DNA from: Bordetella genomosp. 13
GTDB lineage: Bacteria; Pseudomonadota; Gammaproteobacteria; Burkholderiales; Burkholderiaceae_B
Length of the DNA stretch: 64,000 bases
Reading direction: 5' to 3'
Assembly: GCF_007679965.1 (NCBI RefSeq)
Contig: NZ_VEHL01000008.1
Span: 62,001 to 126,000, forward strand
In this document: in pieces, positions 37,855 to 46,429 of the stretch
Numbering within the stretch: position 1 is the stretch's first letter
Layout of the letters: the number at the start of each line of letters is the position of its first letter
Position numbers and translations under genes: made by a program
Notes under the pieces: model-generated
What the model was told of the DNA's origin: nothing
Database searches by the model: none
The model's input: the letters and a program-made list of their open reading frames with translations, nothing else

Positions 37855-38351
37855 CGATGGCCGCGACCCTCTCCAGTCTGTTGCCCGGCCTCGATGCGTT
37901 GTCCGAGGCCCACGAGCACGCCGATCCCGTGCGGTTGTGCGCCGCCGTCGATGCCCAGGCGCACGCGGTGCTCGGCCATACGCTGTGCACGGTCAACCGT
38001 TACGATCCGCAGCGCATGGCGCTGGCGCGGGTGTACAGCTCCAATCCGCGGGCCTATCCGCCGGGCGGCGGCAAGGACAAGCGCGGCACGCCGTGGGGCC
38101 GTCAGGTCCTGCTGGAGCGCCGGCTGTTCATCGGCGAGGGCATCGCGGCCATCCAGCAGGCCTTCGACGACCATGCCGCCATCGCGGCGCTGGGACTGCG
38201 CTCGGTGATCAACGTGCCCGTGGTGGCGCGCGGCCTGTGCCTGGGAACGATCAATTTCCTGATGCCCGCCGGGCAAGTCGGCCAGGACCGGATCGCCGCG
38301 GCCCGGCTGGCCGGGCTGCTGGTCGTGCCCGCGCTGCTGGCGCTGCCCTGA
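37851..38351 (+). CDS. GAF-domain protein
   Basis: A 166-residue single-domain GAF protein. Secondary-structure landmarks: a helix (LSEAHEHADPVRLCAAVDAQ), then HTLCTVNRYDPQRMALARVY, LERRLFIGEGIAAI and LRSVINVPVVARGLCLGTIN, the strand closing the ligand pocket. Cytoplasmic small-molecule sensor fold; no catalytic motif seen (the Cys residues do not match fRMsr). It starts in the ATGA overlap with the Bug gene. Ligand unknown; may sense the compound handled by this cluster. Confidence 0.82.
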   Translation: MTMAATLSSLLPGLDALSEAHEHADPVRLCAAVDAQAHAVLGHTLCTVNRYDPQRMALARVYSSNPRAYPPGGGKDKRGTPWGRQVLLERRLFIGEGIAAIQQAFDDHAAIAALGLRSVINVPVVARGLCLGTINFLMPAGQVGQDRIAAARLAGLLVVPALLALP

Positions 38352-38379
38352 CGAAAGGGGGGCAACGCGTCCGACTGGG

Positions 38380-38385
38380 TACAAT
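38380..38385 (+). promoter_or_regulatory. TACAAT element directly upstream of dnaE
   Basis: A -10-like TACAAT ends 7 nt before the dnaE ATG. If used, transcription would start at or within a base or two of the ATG, giving a leaderless or nearly leaderless mRNA; no -35 hexamer is visible. Confidence 0.3.
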
Positions 38386-38392
38386 CCCGGGC

Positions 38393-41300
38393 ATGTCCGA
38401 TGCCACCGTTTCGCCCCCCGCTTTCGTCCACCTGCGCGTCCATTCCGAGTTCTCGGTGGTGGACGGCCTGGTGCGTATCCCCGACCTGATCAAGCGGGTC
38501 GCCAAGCTCGGCCAGCCCGCGGTGGCGCTGACCGACCTGTCCAACCTGTTCGGCCTGATCAAGTTCTACAAGGGCGCGCGGGGCGCGGGCGTCAAGCCCA
38601 TCGCGGGCTGCGACGCCTGGCTGGCCAACGACGACGATCCCGACAAGCCGTTCCGCATCCTGCTGCTGGTGCGTAACCACCAGGGCTACCTCAGCCTGTG
38701 CGAGCTGCTCAGCCAGGCCTTCCTGACCAACCAGGGCACGGGCCGCGCCGAGCTGCGCCGCGAATGGCTGCAGGGCCGCGAGGGCCTGATCGTGCTGTCC
38801 GGCGGCCGCGCCGGCGACGTGGGCCAGGCGCTGGAAGCCGGCAATGCCGTGTCCGCGCTGTCGCTGGCACGCCAGTGGGCGCACATGTTCCCGGGGTCGT
38901 ACTACATCGAGCTGCAGCGCAGCGGCATGGAAGGCGACGAGGCCTATGTCCAGGCCGCCATGCGCCTGGCGGCCGAGGCTGGCCTGCCGGTGGTGGCCAC
39001 CCATCCCGTGCAGTTCCTGGACCGCGACGAGTTCCAGGCGCACGAGGCCCGGGTGTGTATCTCGCAGGGCGAGGTGCTGGCCAATCCGCGCCGCGTGAAG
39101 CGCTTCTCGCCCGAGCAGTACCTGCAGAGCTCGGAGGAAATGGCCAGGCGCTTCGCCGACGTGCCGTCGGCGCTGGCCAACACGGTGGAGATCGCGCGCC
39201 GCTGCAACCTGACGCTGACATTGGGCAAGCCGCGCCTGCCCAACTTCCCCACGCCCGACGGCGTATCGCTGGACGACTACCTGGTCCAGCTGTCCGAGCA
39301 GGGCCTGGAAAAGCGCATGGAGTTCCTGTTTCCGGATGCCGCCGAGCGCGAGTCCAAGCGGAAGCAGTACTACGACCGCCTGGCCTGGGAATGCAAGATC
39401 ATCATCCAGATGGGCTTCCCCGGCTACTTCCTGATCGTGCAGGACTTCATCAACTGGGGCAAGAACAACGGCGTGCCCGTGGGCCCCGGACGGGGATCGG
39501 GCGCCGGTTCGCTGGTGGCGTACGCGCTGGGCATCACCGACCTCGACCCCATCCGCTACGACCTGCTGTTCGAGCGCTTCCTGAACCCGGAACGCGTGTC
39601 GATGCCCGACTTCGACATCGACTTCTGCCAGGACAACCGCGAACGCGTCATCGACTACGTGAAGGAGAAGTACGGCCGCGCGGCCGTCAGCCAGATCGCC
39701 ACCTTCGGCACGCTGGGCGCCAAGGCCGTGGTGCGCGACGCGGGCCGCGTGCTGGACATGCCCTACATGTTCTGCGACGGGCTCTCCAAGCTGATTCCCT
39801 TCAACCCGGCCGATCCCTGGACGCTGGAGCGCACCCTGAAGGACGAGCCCGCCTTCAAGGACCGCTACGAGCAGGAAGAGGAAGTGCGCGGCCTGGTCGA
39901 CCTGGCCCGCCCGCTGGAAGGGCTGACACGCAACATCGGCATGCACGCGGGCGGCGTGCTGATCGCCCCGGGCAAGCTCACCGACTTCTGCCCGCTGTAC
40001 TGCCAGCCAGGGCAGGAGAACAGCGCGGTCTCGCAATACGACAAGGACGACGTCGAGGCGGCCGGCCTGGTCAAGTTCGACTTCCTGGGCCTGCGCAACC
40101 TGACCATTCTCGATTGGGCCGTGCGCTACGTGCGCCAGTTCAACGAGACCAAGCGCGACTTCGACATCATGGCGCTGGCGCTGGACGACCAGGCCGCCTA
40201 TCGCGTGCTGTGCGAAGCGAACACCACGGCGGTGTTCCAGCTGGAATCGCGCGGCATGAAGGAGCTGCTGAAGAAGCTCAAGCCCAGCAACTTCGAAGAC
40301 GTCATCGCCATGCTGGCCCTGTATCGACCGGGGCCGCTCGAATCCGGCATGGTGGACGATTTCGTCAACCGCAAGCACGGCCGCGCGCAGGTGGATTACT
40401 TCCACCCCGACCTGGAGAGCACCCTCAAGAGCACCTACGGGGTCATCGTCTACCAGGAACAGGTGATGCTGATCTCGCAGATCATCGGCGGCTACTCGCT
40501 GGGCGGCGCCGACCTGCTGCGGCGCGCCATGGGCAAGAAGAAAGCCGAGGAGATGGCCAAGGAGCGCATCAAGTTCGAGGAAGGCGCGCGCGCCAAGGGC
40601 CACGATCCCGACCTGGCGGTGAAGCTGTTCGACCTGATGGAGAAGTTCGCGGGCTACGGCTTCAACAAGTCGCACTCGGCCGCGTACGCGCTCATTTCCT
40701 ACCAGACCGCCTGGCTGAAGGCCTATCATCCGGCCGAGTTCCTGGCCGCCACGCTGTCGGCGGACATGGACGACACCGACAAGGTGCAGACCTTCGTGCG
40801 CGATGCCCAGGCCAATGGCGTGGCGGTGCTGCCGCCCGACGTCAACGCCTCGGGCTACCGCTTCGAGCCCGTGCAGGACGAGCACTACGCGAAGGGCAAG
40901 CCGCCGCGCACCATGCGCTACGGCCTGGGCGCGGTCAAGGGCACGGGGCAGGGCGCCGTCGAGGAGATCCTGCGCGCCCGCGCCGCCGGCGGCCCCTTCC
41001 AGAACCTGTTCGACTTCTGCCGGCGCGTGGACAAGCACGCCGTCAACCGCCGCACCGTCGAGGCGCTGATCCGCGCCGGCGCGTTCGACACCATCGAGCC
41101 CAACCGGGCGGCCTTGCTGGGCTCCATCGGCACCGCCATGGAGGCAGCCGAGCAGGCCGCCCGCAGCGCCAACCAGGTGTCCCTGTTCGGCGACGACAGC
41201 AGCGACGTGGTGGCCAGCGAGCTGGCCAAGGTGCCGCCCTGGAATCTGCACGCCAAGCTGACCGAGGAAAAAGGCGCGCTGGGCTACTACTTCAGCGGCC

Positions 41301-41884
41301 ACCTGTTCGACCACTGGCGCGACGAAGTGCGCCGCATCGTGCCGATGCAGCTGGCGCGCGTCGAGCCGCAGCGCGACCTGCAATGGATGTGCGGGGTGCT
41401 GGCCGGCGTGCGCGTGATGATGACGCGGCGCGGCAAGATGGTGTTCGCCGTGCTGGACGACGGCACGGCCCAGGTCGAGATCTCGATCTTCAACGAGTTG
41501 TACGAGAAGCACCGCAACCGCCTGCGCGAAGACCAGCTCATCATTGTTCAGGGCAAGGTCAGTAACGACGACTACTCTGGTGGCATGCGCATCGTCGCGG
41601 AGCAGCTGTACGATCTGCAGTTGGCCCGCGAGGCCCGCGCCCGGTCGCTGCGGGTCCGGCTCAACGGCCAGGCCGACGCGAACCGCCTGCACCAGCTGCT
41701 GAACCCGTTCCGTGCCGAACCCGAGAATGGCGTGCCGGGCGTGCCGGTCGACATCGTGTATCAGAAGGACGACTTCCAGTGCACCATGCGGCTGGGCGAG
41801 CAGTGGCGCGTGCGCATGGCGGATACCCTGCTCGAGAACCTGGCCGCCTGGGCCAGGCCGGACGGGGTCGAGATCACCTACTAG
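38393..41884 (+). CDS. dnaE: DNA polymerase III alpha subunit
   Basis: The 1163-residue replicative polymerase. N-terminal PHP domain (HLRVHSEFSVVDGLVRI), palm PGRGSGAGSLVAYALGITDL with catalytic MPDFDIDF (Asp406 and Asp408 correspond to E. coli Asp401/Asp403), ARPLEGLTRNIGMHAGGVLI, helix-hairpin-helix region (YFNKSHSAAYAL equivalent), OB fold (DLQWMCGVLAGVRVMMTRRG) and beta-binding stretch NQVSLFGD near residue 920. Start ATG 38393 matches the family N-terminus, but no Shine-Dalgarno precedes it; TACAAT sits at 38380-38385. Highly expressed housekeeping gene of normal length. Confidence 0.98.
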   Translation: MSDATVSPPAFVHLRVHSEFSVVDGLVRIPDLIKRVAKLGQPAVALTDLSNLFGLIKFYKGARGAGVKPIAGCDAWLANDDDPDKPFRILLLVRNHQGYLSLCELLSQAFLTNQGTGRAELRREWLQGREGLIVLSGGRAGDVGQALEAGNAVSALSLARQWAHMFPGSYYIELQRSGMEGDEAYVQAAMRLAAEAGLPVVATHPVQFLDRDEFQAHEARVCISQGEVLANPRRVKRFSPEQYLQSSEEMARRFADVPSALANTVEIARRCNLTLTLGKPRLPNFPTPDGVSLDDYLVQLSEQGLEKRMEFLFPDAAERESKRKQYYDRLAWECKIIIQMGFPGYFLIVQDFINWGKNNGVPVGPGRGSGAGSLVAYALGITDLDPIRYDLLFERFLNPERVSMPDFDIDFCQDNRERVIDYVKEKYGRAAVSQIATFGTLGAKAVVRDAGRVLDMPYMFCDGLSKLIPFNPADPWTLERTLKDEPAFKDRYEQEEEVRGLVDLARPLEGLTRNIGMHAGGVLIAPGKLTDFCPLYCQPGQENSAVSQYDKDDVEAAGLVKFDFLGLRNLTILDWAVRYVRQFNETKRDFDIMALALDDQAAYRVLCEANTTAVFQLESRGMKELLKKLKPSNFEDVIAMLALYRPGPLESGMVDDFVNRKHGRAQVDYFHPDLESTLKSTYGVIVYQEQVMLISQIIGGYSLGGADLLRRAMGKKKAEEMAKERIKFEEGARAKGHDPDLAVKLFDLMEKFAGYGFNKSHSAAYALISYQTAWLKAYHPAEFLAATLSADMDDTDKVQTFVRDAQANGVAVLPPDVNASGYRFEPVQDEHYAKGKPPRTMRYGLGAVKGTGQGAVEEILRARAAGGPFQNLFDFCRRVDKHAVNRRTVEALIRAGAFDTIEPNRAALLGSIGTAMEAAEQAARSANQVSLFGDDSSDVVASELAKVPPWNLHAKLTEEKGALGYYFSGHLFDHWRDEVRRIVPMQLARVEPQRDLQWMCGVLAGVRVMMTRRGKMVFAVLDDGTAQVEISIFNELYEKHRNRLREDQLIIVQGKVSNDDYSGGMRIVAEQLYDLQLAREARARSLRVRLNGQADANRLHQLLNPFRAEPENGVPGVPVDIVYQKDDFQCTMRLGEQWRVRMADTLLENLAAWARPDGVEITY

Positions 41885-41955
41885 CAGTACGTGCATTGCG
41901 GGGGCGCCGCGGTCAGGCATGGCACCCCGTGTATGGCGCAGGAGCAATACGAAAA

Positions 41956-42846
41956 ATGAAAAACGCGTCTAGCGTTCCGGTACTCATGTACCACCACGTC
42001 ACCCCCAAGCACAGCCGGCTGTCCGTGCGAAGCAAGGGGTTCGAACGCCAGATCGCGGGGCTGGCACGCAAGGGCTATACGTCGCTGACGGCCCGGCAGT
42101 TCGCCGACTACCTGCAGGGCGCGCCGGTGCCGGCCAAGTCTGTGCTGATCACGTTCGACGATGGCTACCTGGACAACTGGGTCCATGCGCATCCGGTGCT
42201 GCAACGCTACGGCATGCACGCGGTGCTGTTCGTCATCACGCAGTGGATCGGCGACGGTCCGGTGCGTCCGCACGCGGGCCAGGGCCTGCCATTGCCGGCC
42301 TCGCCTGATCATGCCGGATGCACCGCGCTGGTCGAGGCCGGCCGCTACGACGAGGTCGCGCTGCGCTGGAGCGAGCTGCGGGCCATGCAGGAGGCGGGCA
42401 CGTTCGAGATCCATTCGCACACGCACACGCACACCCGCTGGGACAAGGTCTGCGGCAGCGACGTCGCCGCCAAGCGCCGGCACATGGCCGAAGAGCTGGC
42501 CGTGTCGAAGGCGCTGCTGGAGCGCCACCTGGGCCCGGTCAGCGACCACCTGTGCTGGCCGCAGGGCTATTTCGACGCCGACTACGTGGCCGAGGCACAC
42601 GCCGCCGGCTTCCGCCATCTGTACACCACCGACGCCTACGGCCTGAACAAGCCGGGCGGCGATGCGGGCCACATCTACCGCTTCCCGATGCGCGACAGCG
42701 ATTCCGGGCGCTTCAACCACCGCATCTGGCTCTACAGCGACACCACCTTCGGACCGCCCTATCTGGCGTTCAAGGCGTGGCGGCGGCGGGCCAAGACGCA
42801 GCGCCTGGAGGCGGCCGCCGCGCGCCTGGCGCAGGCGGGCCGGTAG
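41956..42846 (+). CDS. Polysaccharide deacetylase-family protein (CE4/NodB fold)
   Basis: A 296-residue carbohydrate esterase 4-like protein. Motifs: LMYHHVTPKHS at the N-terminus, TFDDGYLDN (motif 1, catalytic Asp plus metal Asp) and HSHTHTHTRW (metal-binding His motif 2), then WPQGYFDADYVAEAHAAGF (motif 3-like). No signal peptide, so an intracellular or membrane-peripheral location is suggested. Related proteins act on lipid-linked or surface polysaccharide sugars. ATG 41956 lies 71 nt after dnaE; a separate promoter is not obvious, so read-through from dnaE is possible. Function beyond the fold is unknown. Confidence 0.85.
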   Translation: MKNASSVPVLMYHHVTPKHSRLSVRSKGFERQIAGLARKGYTSLTARQFADYLQGAPVPAKSVLITFDDGYLDNWVHAHPVLQRYGMHAVLFVITQWIGDGPVRPHAGQGLPLPASPDHAGCTALVEAGRYDEVALRWSELRAMQEAGTFEIHSHTHTHTRWDKVCGSDVAAKRRHMAEELAVSKALLERHLGPVSDHLCWPQGYFDADYVAEAHAAGFRHLYTTDAYGLNKPGGDAGHIYRFPMRDSDSGRFNHRIWLYSDTTFGPPYLAFKAWRRRAKTQRLEAAAARLAQAGR

Positions 42847-42929
42847 GATCCAGCCACGCTGCGCGCCGACGGACAGAGGCCCATGGCCGCGGAGGCGCGG
42901 CCATGGGCCTCCGGCATGTCGGGCCGGGC

Positions 42930-43331
42930 TCAGCGTGCCAGCAGCAGCAGGCCCCACAGCACGATCATCGACAGCAGGCCGAGCCAGCAGGCGCCCCAGA
43001 AGCCGATGACGGGCCATTTCACGTCCAGCGGAATCTTCTTGGGCTGAACGTGCGCAAGCAGGCGGTTGGACTGCCCGATGACCCAGACCGACACGCCCGG
43101 AAAGGCCAGCCGGAAGAAGTAGTCCAGGAAGATGGTGGCCCGGATGGAGAAGGGATATTGCGCGAACGGGCGCTGTTCCAGGTAGGGATGCTTGAGCACC
43201 GCGTTGATGCGCTTGGCCTTCAGGAAGAACAGCACGAAGCCGCAGATCGAGCACGTGATGAAGCACGCGACGAACAGGCTGAACGTGATGCGCAGCACGG
43301 GGGCCAGCGCGGGGTCGATCGTAGACATCAT
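42930..43331 (-). CDS. Small membrane protein of unknown function after proA
   Basis: A 133-residue protein with about three hydrophobic segments: ITFSLFVACFITCSICGFVLFFL (near 12-34), IRATIFLDYFFRLAFPGVSVWVIG (near 63-86) and VIGFWGACWLGLLSMIVLWGLLLLA (near 108-132). I recognise no family. The ATG overlaps the proA stop (ATGATG context at 43326-43331), so it is translationally coupled to proA. No catalytic motif; may be an accessory envelope protein. Confidence 0.65.
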   Translation of the reverse strand: MMSTIDPALAPVLRITFSLFVACFITCSICGFVLFFLKAKRINAVLKHPYLEQRPFAQYPFSIRATIFLDYFFRLAFPGVSVWVIGQSNRLLAHVQPKKIPLDVKWPVIGFWGACWLGLLSMIVLWGLLLLAR

Positions 43332-44587
43332 CCTCGGGTTTGTCCTTCGCCGTTGAGAACCCATTTCAGGGTGGTCAGGCCTTCCAGGCCGACGGGGCCG
43401 CGAGCATGCAGCCGGTTGGTGGAGATGCCGATCTCCGCGCCCAGGCCGTATTCGAAGCCATCGGCGAAGCAGGTCGGCAGGTTGACGTACACCGAGCTGG
43501 AATCGACCACGCGCTGGAACAGCGTGGCGGCCGACAGGCTTTCGGTGACGATGGAATCGGTGTGGCCGGAGCCCCAGCGCGCGATGTGCGCCATGGCTTC
43601 GTCCTGGCTGTCGACGATGCGCACTGCCAGGATGGGGCCCAGGTACTCGGTGGCCCAGTCGTCGTCGGTGGCGGGCAGGGCGTAGGGCAGCAGGGCGCGC
43701 GCGCGCTCGCAGCCGCGCAGTTCGACGCCGTGGTCGTGCAGGGCCCGGCCCAGCGCGGGCAGGATGCCCGGCGCGGCGTCCGCGTGCACCAGCAGGGTTT
43801 CCATCGCGCCGCATACGCCATACCGGTAGGTCTTGGCATTGAAGGCGACGGCGTGGGCCTTGGCTGGATCGGCGGCCTGGTCGATGTAGACGTGGCAGTT
43901 GCCGTCCAGGTGTTTGATCATCGGCACGCGGGCATCCTGCGCGAGGCGGGCGATCAGGCCCTTGCCGCCGCGCGGCACGATGACGTCGACGTGCTCGGTC
44001 ATGGTGATGAGCGTGCCGACCGCGGCGCGGTCGGTGGTGTCGACCACCTGCACGGCCTCGGCCGGCAGGCCGGCTTCGCGCAGGCCGTGCTGCACGATGC
44101 GGCCCAGCGCCAGGTTGGAGCGCAGCGCCTCGCGGCCGCCGCGCAGGATGGCCGCGTTGCCGGATTTCAGGCACAGCGCCGCGGCGTCGATGGTGACGTT
44201 GGGGCGCGACTCGTAGATGATGCCGATGACGCCCAGCGGGACGCGCATCTGCGCCACGCGCATGCCGTTGGGACGCACGCTGGTGGCCGTGATGCTGCCC
44301 ACCGGATCGGGCAGCGACGCGACCTGCAGCAGGCCCTCGTGCATCAGGTCGATGCCGCGGTCGGACAGGGTCAGGCGGTCGAGCAGGGCGGCGTCCAGGC
44401 CATCGGCGCGGGCGGCCGCGACGTCGGCGGCGTTGGCTTCCTTCAGTTCGGCGCGGCGCGCGCCCAGTTCGGCGGCCATGGCGTGCAGGGCGCGGTTCTT
44501 CTGGGCGGCGCCCGCCAGCATGGTGATGCGCGAGGCCCGCCGGGCATTCACGCCCAGGGCCAGCATGGATTCTTCTATCGTCGACAT
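43328..44587 (-). CDS. proA: Glutamate-5-semialdehyde dehydrogenase (gamma-glutamyl phosphate reductase)
   Basis: A 419-residue enzyme of proline synthesis; aldehyde-dehydrogenase superfamily. Signatures: VPLGVIGIIYESRPNVTIDA, CLKSGNAAILRGGREA, VIVPRGGKGLIARLA, IKHLDGNCHVYID and the catalytic Cys in YRYGVCGAMETLLVH. Length matches the family. proB is not adjacent. ATG 44587, 109 nt downstream of holA on the same strand; it may share a transcript with leuS-lptE-holA or have its own promoter in that gap. Confidence 0.98.
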   Translation of the reverse strand: MSTIEESMLALGVNARRASRITMLAGAAQKNRALHAMAAELGARRAELKEANAADVAAARADGLDAALLDRLTLSDRGIDLMHEGLLQVASLPDPVGSITATSVRPNGMRVAQMRVPLGVIGIIYESRPNVTIDAAALCLKSGNAAILRGGREALRSNLALGRIVQHGLREAGLPAEAVQVVDTTDRAAVGTLITMTEHVDVIVPRGGKGLIARLAQDARVPMIKHLDGNCHVYIDQAADPAKAHAVAFNAKTYRYGVCGAMETLLVHADAAPGILPALGRALHDHGVELRGCERARALLPYALPATDDDWATEYLGPILAVRIVDSQDEAMAHIARWGSGHTDSIVTESLSAATLFQRVVDSSSVYVNLPTCFADGFEYGLGAEIGISTNRLHARGPVGLEGLTTLKWVLNGEGQTRG

Positions 44588-44696
44588 GGCAGGGATCGTT
44601 GCGAGGGGCGGCGGCTGCGGGCCGCCGCGACAGGGGTAGTGTACCGGCGCAGGCCGGATGGGTCGGACGAGGGCGGACGTGGCGGCGATGCCGCCT

Positions 44697-45752
44697 TCAC
44701 GGTCGGCCGCCCGCCGCGGCCACCCGCAACGCCAGGCGGGCCATTTCTTCCCAGGGATCGGACAGCCGGCCCGGCACCGACAGGCCCTTGATGAGGCGGT
44801 CCACGTCGTGCGCGTGCTGGACGGCGGCCGGCCAGGCGCGAGGGGGCACGCGGCCCAGCGCCTGCTGGGCCAGGCGTTCGTGCGCGCCGAACACGCGCAG
44901 GCGGCGCATCATGCCGTTCATGTCCTGCCCCTGCTGGCGCGCCTCGGCCAGCCTGGCCAGCAGGCGGATCTCTTCGCCCACCGCCCACAGCACCAGCGGC
45001 AGGGCTTCGCCCTCGGCGCGCAGGCCGGACAGCATGCGCAGCGTGCGCGCGCTGTCGCCCGCCAGCATGGCGTCGCGCAGGCCGAACACGTCGTAGCGTG
45101 CGACGTTCAGCACGGCTTTTTCGACGTCCTCGGCGGCCAGCTCTCCCTCCGGGTACAGCAGGCCCAGCTTCTGGATTTCCTGGTGGGCGGCCAGCAGGTT
45201 GCCCTCGACCTTGTCGGCCATCCATTGCAGCGTGGGGCCGTCGGTGCGCTGGTTCTGGCGCGCCAGCCGCGCGCCGATCCAGGCGGGCAGGCGGCCGCGC
45301 TCGATGGTGGCGATGTCGGTCGTCACGCCGGCCGCGGCCAGCGCCTGAGCCCATTTGCTGTCACGGGTGGCCTTGTCCAGACGGGGCAGGGACACCACGA
45401 TCAGCGTATCGGCGTCGGCCTGCTGGCGGGCCTGGTCGGCCAGCTTGACCAGCGTGTCGCCGCCGGCCTTGCCGGGCTTGCCGGTGGGGATCTTCAGTTC
45501 GAGCAGCCGCCGGTCGCCGAACAGCGAGACGGTCTGCGTGGCGGCGATCACGGCGCTCCAGTCGCTGCGCGCGTCCATGACCAGCGAGGTGCGTTCGGTG
45601 TAGCCGGCCGCGCGCGCGGCGGCGCGCAGGGCGTCGACCGTCTCGGTGACCAGCAGCGGCTCGTCGCCGGACACCATGTACAGCGGCGCCAGGCGCTGGC
45701 CGGCGCGTTGCAGGTGATCCGCCAGTCCGCCGGCGTCCAGGGCTTGCGCCAT
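44697..45752 (-). CDS. holA: DNA polymerase III delta subunit (clamp loader)
   Basis: A 351-residue clamp-loader subunit. N-terminal domain LAPLYMVSGDEPLLVTETVDALRAAAR, then RLLELKIPTGKPG and TLIVVSLPRLDKATRDSKW, a helical LQWMADKVEGNLLAAHQEIQKLGLL and the C-terminal collar domain (VFGLRDAMLAGDSARTLRML). Start ATG 45752 is 6 nt after the lptE stop; leuS-lptE-holA is the conserved betaproteobacterial/gammaproteobacterial order. Confidence 0.96.
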   Translation of the reverse strand: MAQALDAGGLADHLQRAGQRLAPLYMVSGDEPLLVTETVDALRAAARAAGYTERTSLVMDARSDWSAVIAATQTVSLFGDRRLLELKIPTGKPGKAGGDTLVKLADQARQQADADTLIVVSLPRLDKATRDSKWAQALAAAGVTTDIATIERGRLPAWIGARLARQNQRTDGPTLQWMADKVEGNLLAAHQEIQKLGLLYPEGELAAEDVEKAVLNVARYDVFGLRDAMLAGDSARTLRMLSGLRAEGEALPLVLWAVGEEIRLLARLAEARQQGQDMNGMMRRLRVFGAHERLAQQALGRVPPRAWPAAVQHAHDVDRLIKGLSVPGRLSDPWEEMARLALRVAAAGGRP

Positions 45753-45758
45753 GGGGCC

Positions 45759-46424
45759 TCAGTACCGCTGCCGTACGTCGTTGACCGACGGCGAGCGCAG
45801 GGGATACGGCACATCCTGGGCGGGCTTGACCGCCGTGGGATCGTAGACCGGCGCGTTGGGATCCGAAATGCCCTGCTTCAGGCGGACGGCGGCCTCGCGC
45901 ACGTCGGGCGCGGTCAGGCGGCGCAGCAGGCGGTTGACCAGCGATTGCTGCATGGTCTGGTACAGCATGTCGATCTGGTCTTCCTTGGCCTGCATGACCT
46001 GGTCGTCGTACGGCATCTGCTGGTAGGCGGTCAGCGTGGTGTCCGGAATGATGGCGTTGCCCTTGGCGTCGATCAGGCGGAAGGTGAACGCGATGCTCAG
46101 CTCGTATTCCTCGACGCGGCCCTGCGCGTTCAGCGACACCTCGCGCAGGTCGCGCGAGTCGCTGACCTGCTGCAGGATGACCTCGGCCTCCTTGGGCGTG
46201 ACGGTCAGGCGGGTATCCGGCGATGCCGCCCGCAGGGAACGGCGCACGTCGGCTCCGAACTTGGTGTTGTCCGGAATGGTGACGTACATGGTGTCGAACG
46301 GCAGCGGGGTCACGCCCCGCATCTGGAAGCCGCAGGCGGCCAGCAGCAGGACGAGGGCCACGCCCGCCGCGCGCAGCAGCGGCCGGGAAGTCAGGCGGGA
46401 CGGGGCGAGCCGGGCGTGGTTCAT
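45759..46424 (-). CDS. lptE: LPS-assembly lipoprotein LptE
   Basis: A 221-residue outer-membrane lipoprotein, plug of the LptD/E lipopolysaccharide translocon. Lipobox LLAAC gives an acylated Cys31, followed by GFQMRGVTPLPFDTMYVTIP, the family signature. Later segments TRLTVTPKEAEVILQQVSD and EYELSIAFTFRLIDAKGN form the sandwich fold. The last 50 residues are a proline-rich extension typical of the Bordetella group. Start ATG 46424 lies just inside the leuS 3' boundary region (leuS stop at 46430-46432), giving tight coupling with leuS. Confidence 0.94.
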   Translation of the reverse strand: MNHARLAPSRLTSRPLLRAAGVALVLLLAACGFQMRGVTPLPFDTMYVTIPDNTKFGADVRRSLRAASPDTRLTVTPKEAEVILQQVSDSRDLREVSLNAQGRVEEYELSIAFTFRLIDAKGNAIIPDTTLTAYQQMPYDDQVMQAKEDQIDMLYQTMQQSLVNRLLRRLTAPDVREAAVRLKQGISDPNAPVYDPTAVKPAQDVPYPLRSPSVNDVRQRY

Positions 46425-46429
46425 GGTTC

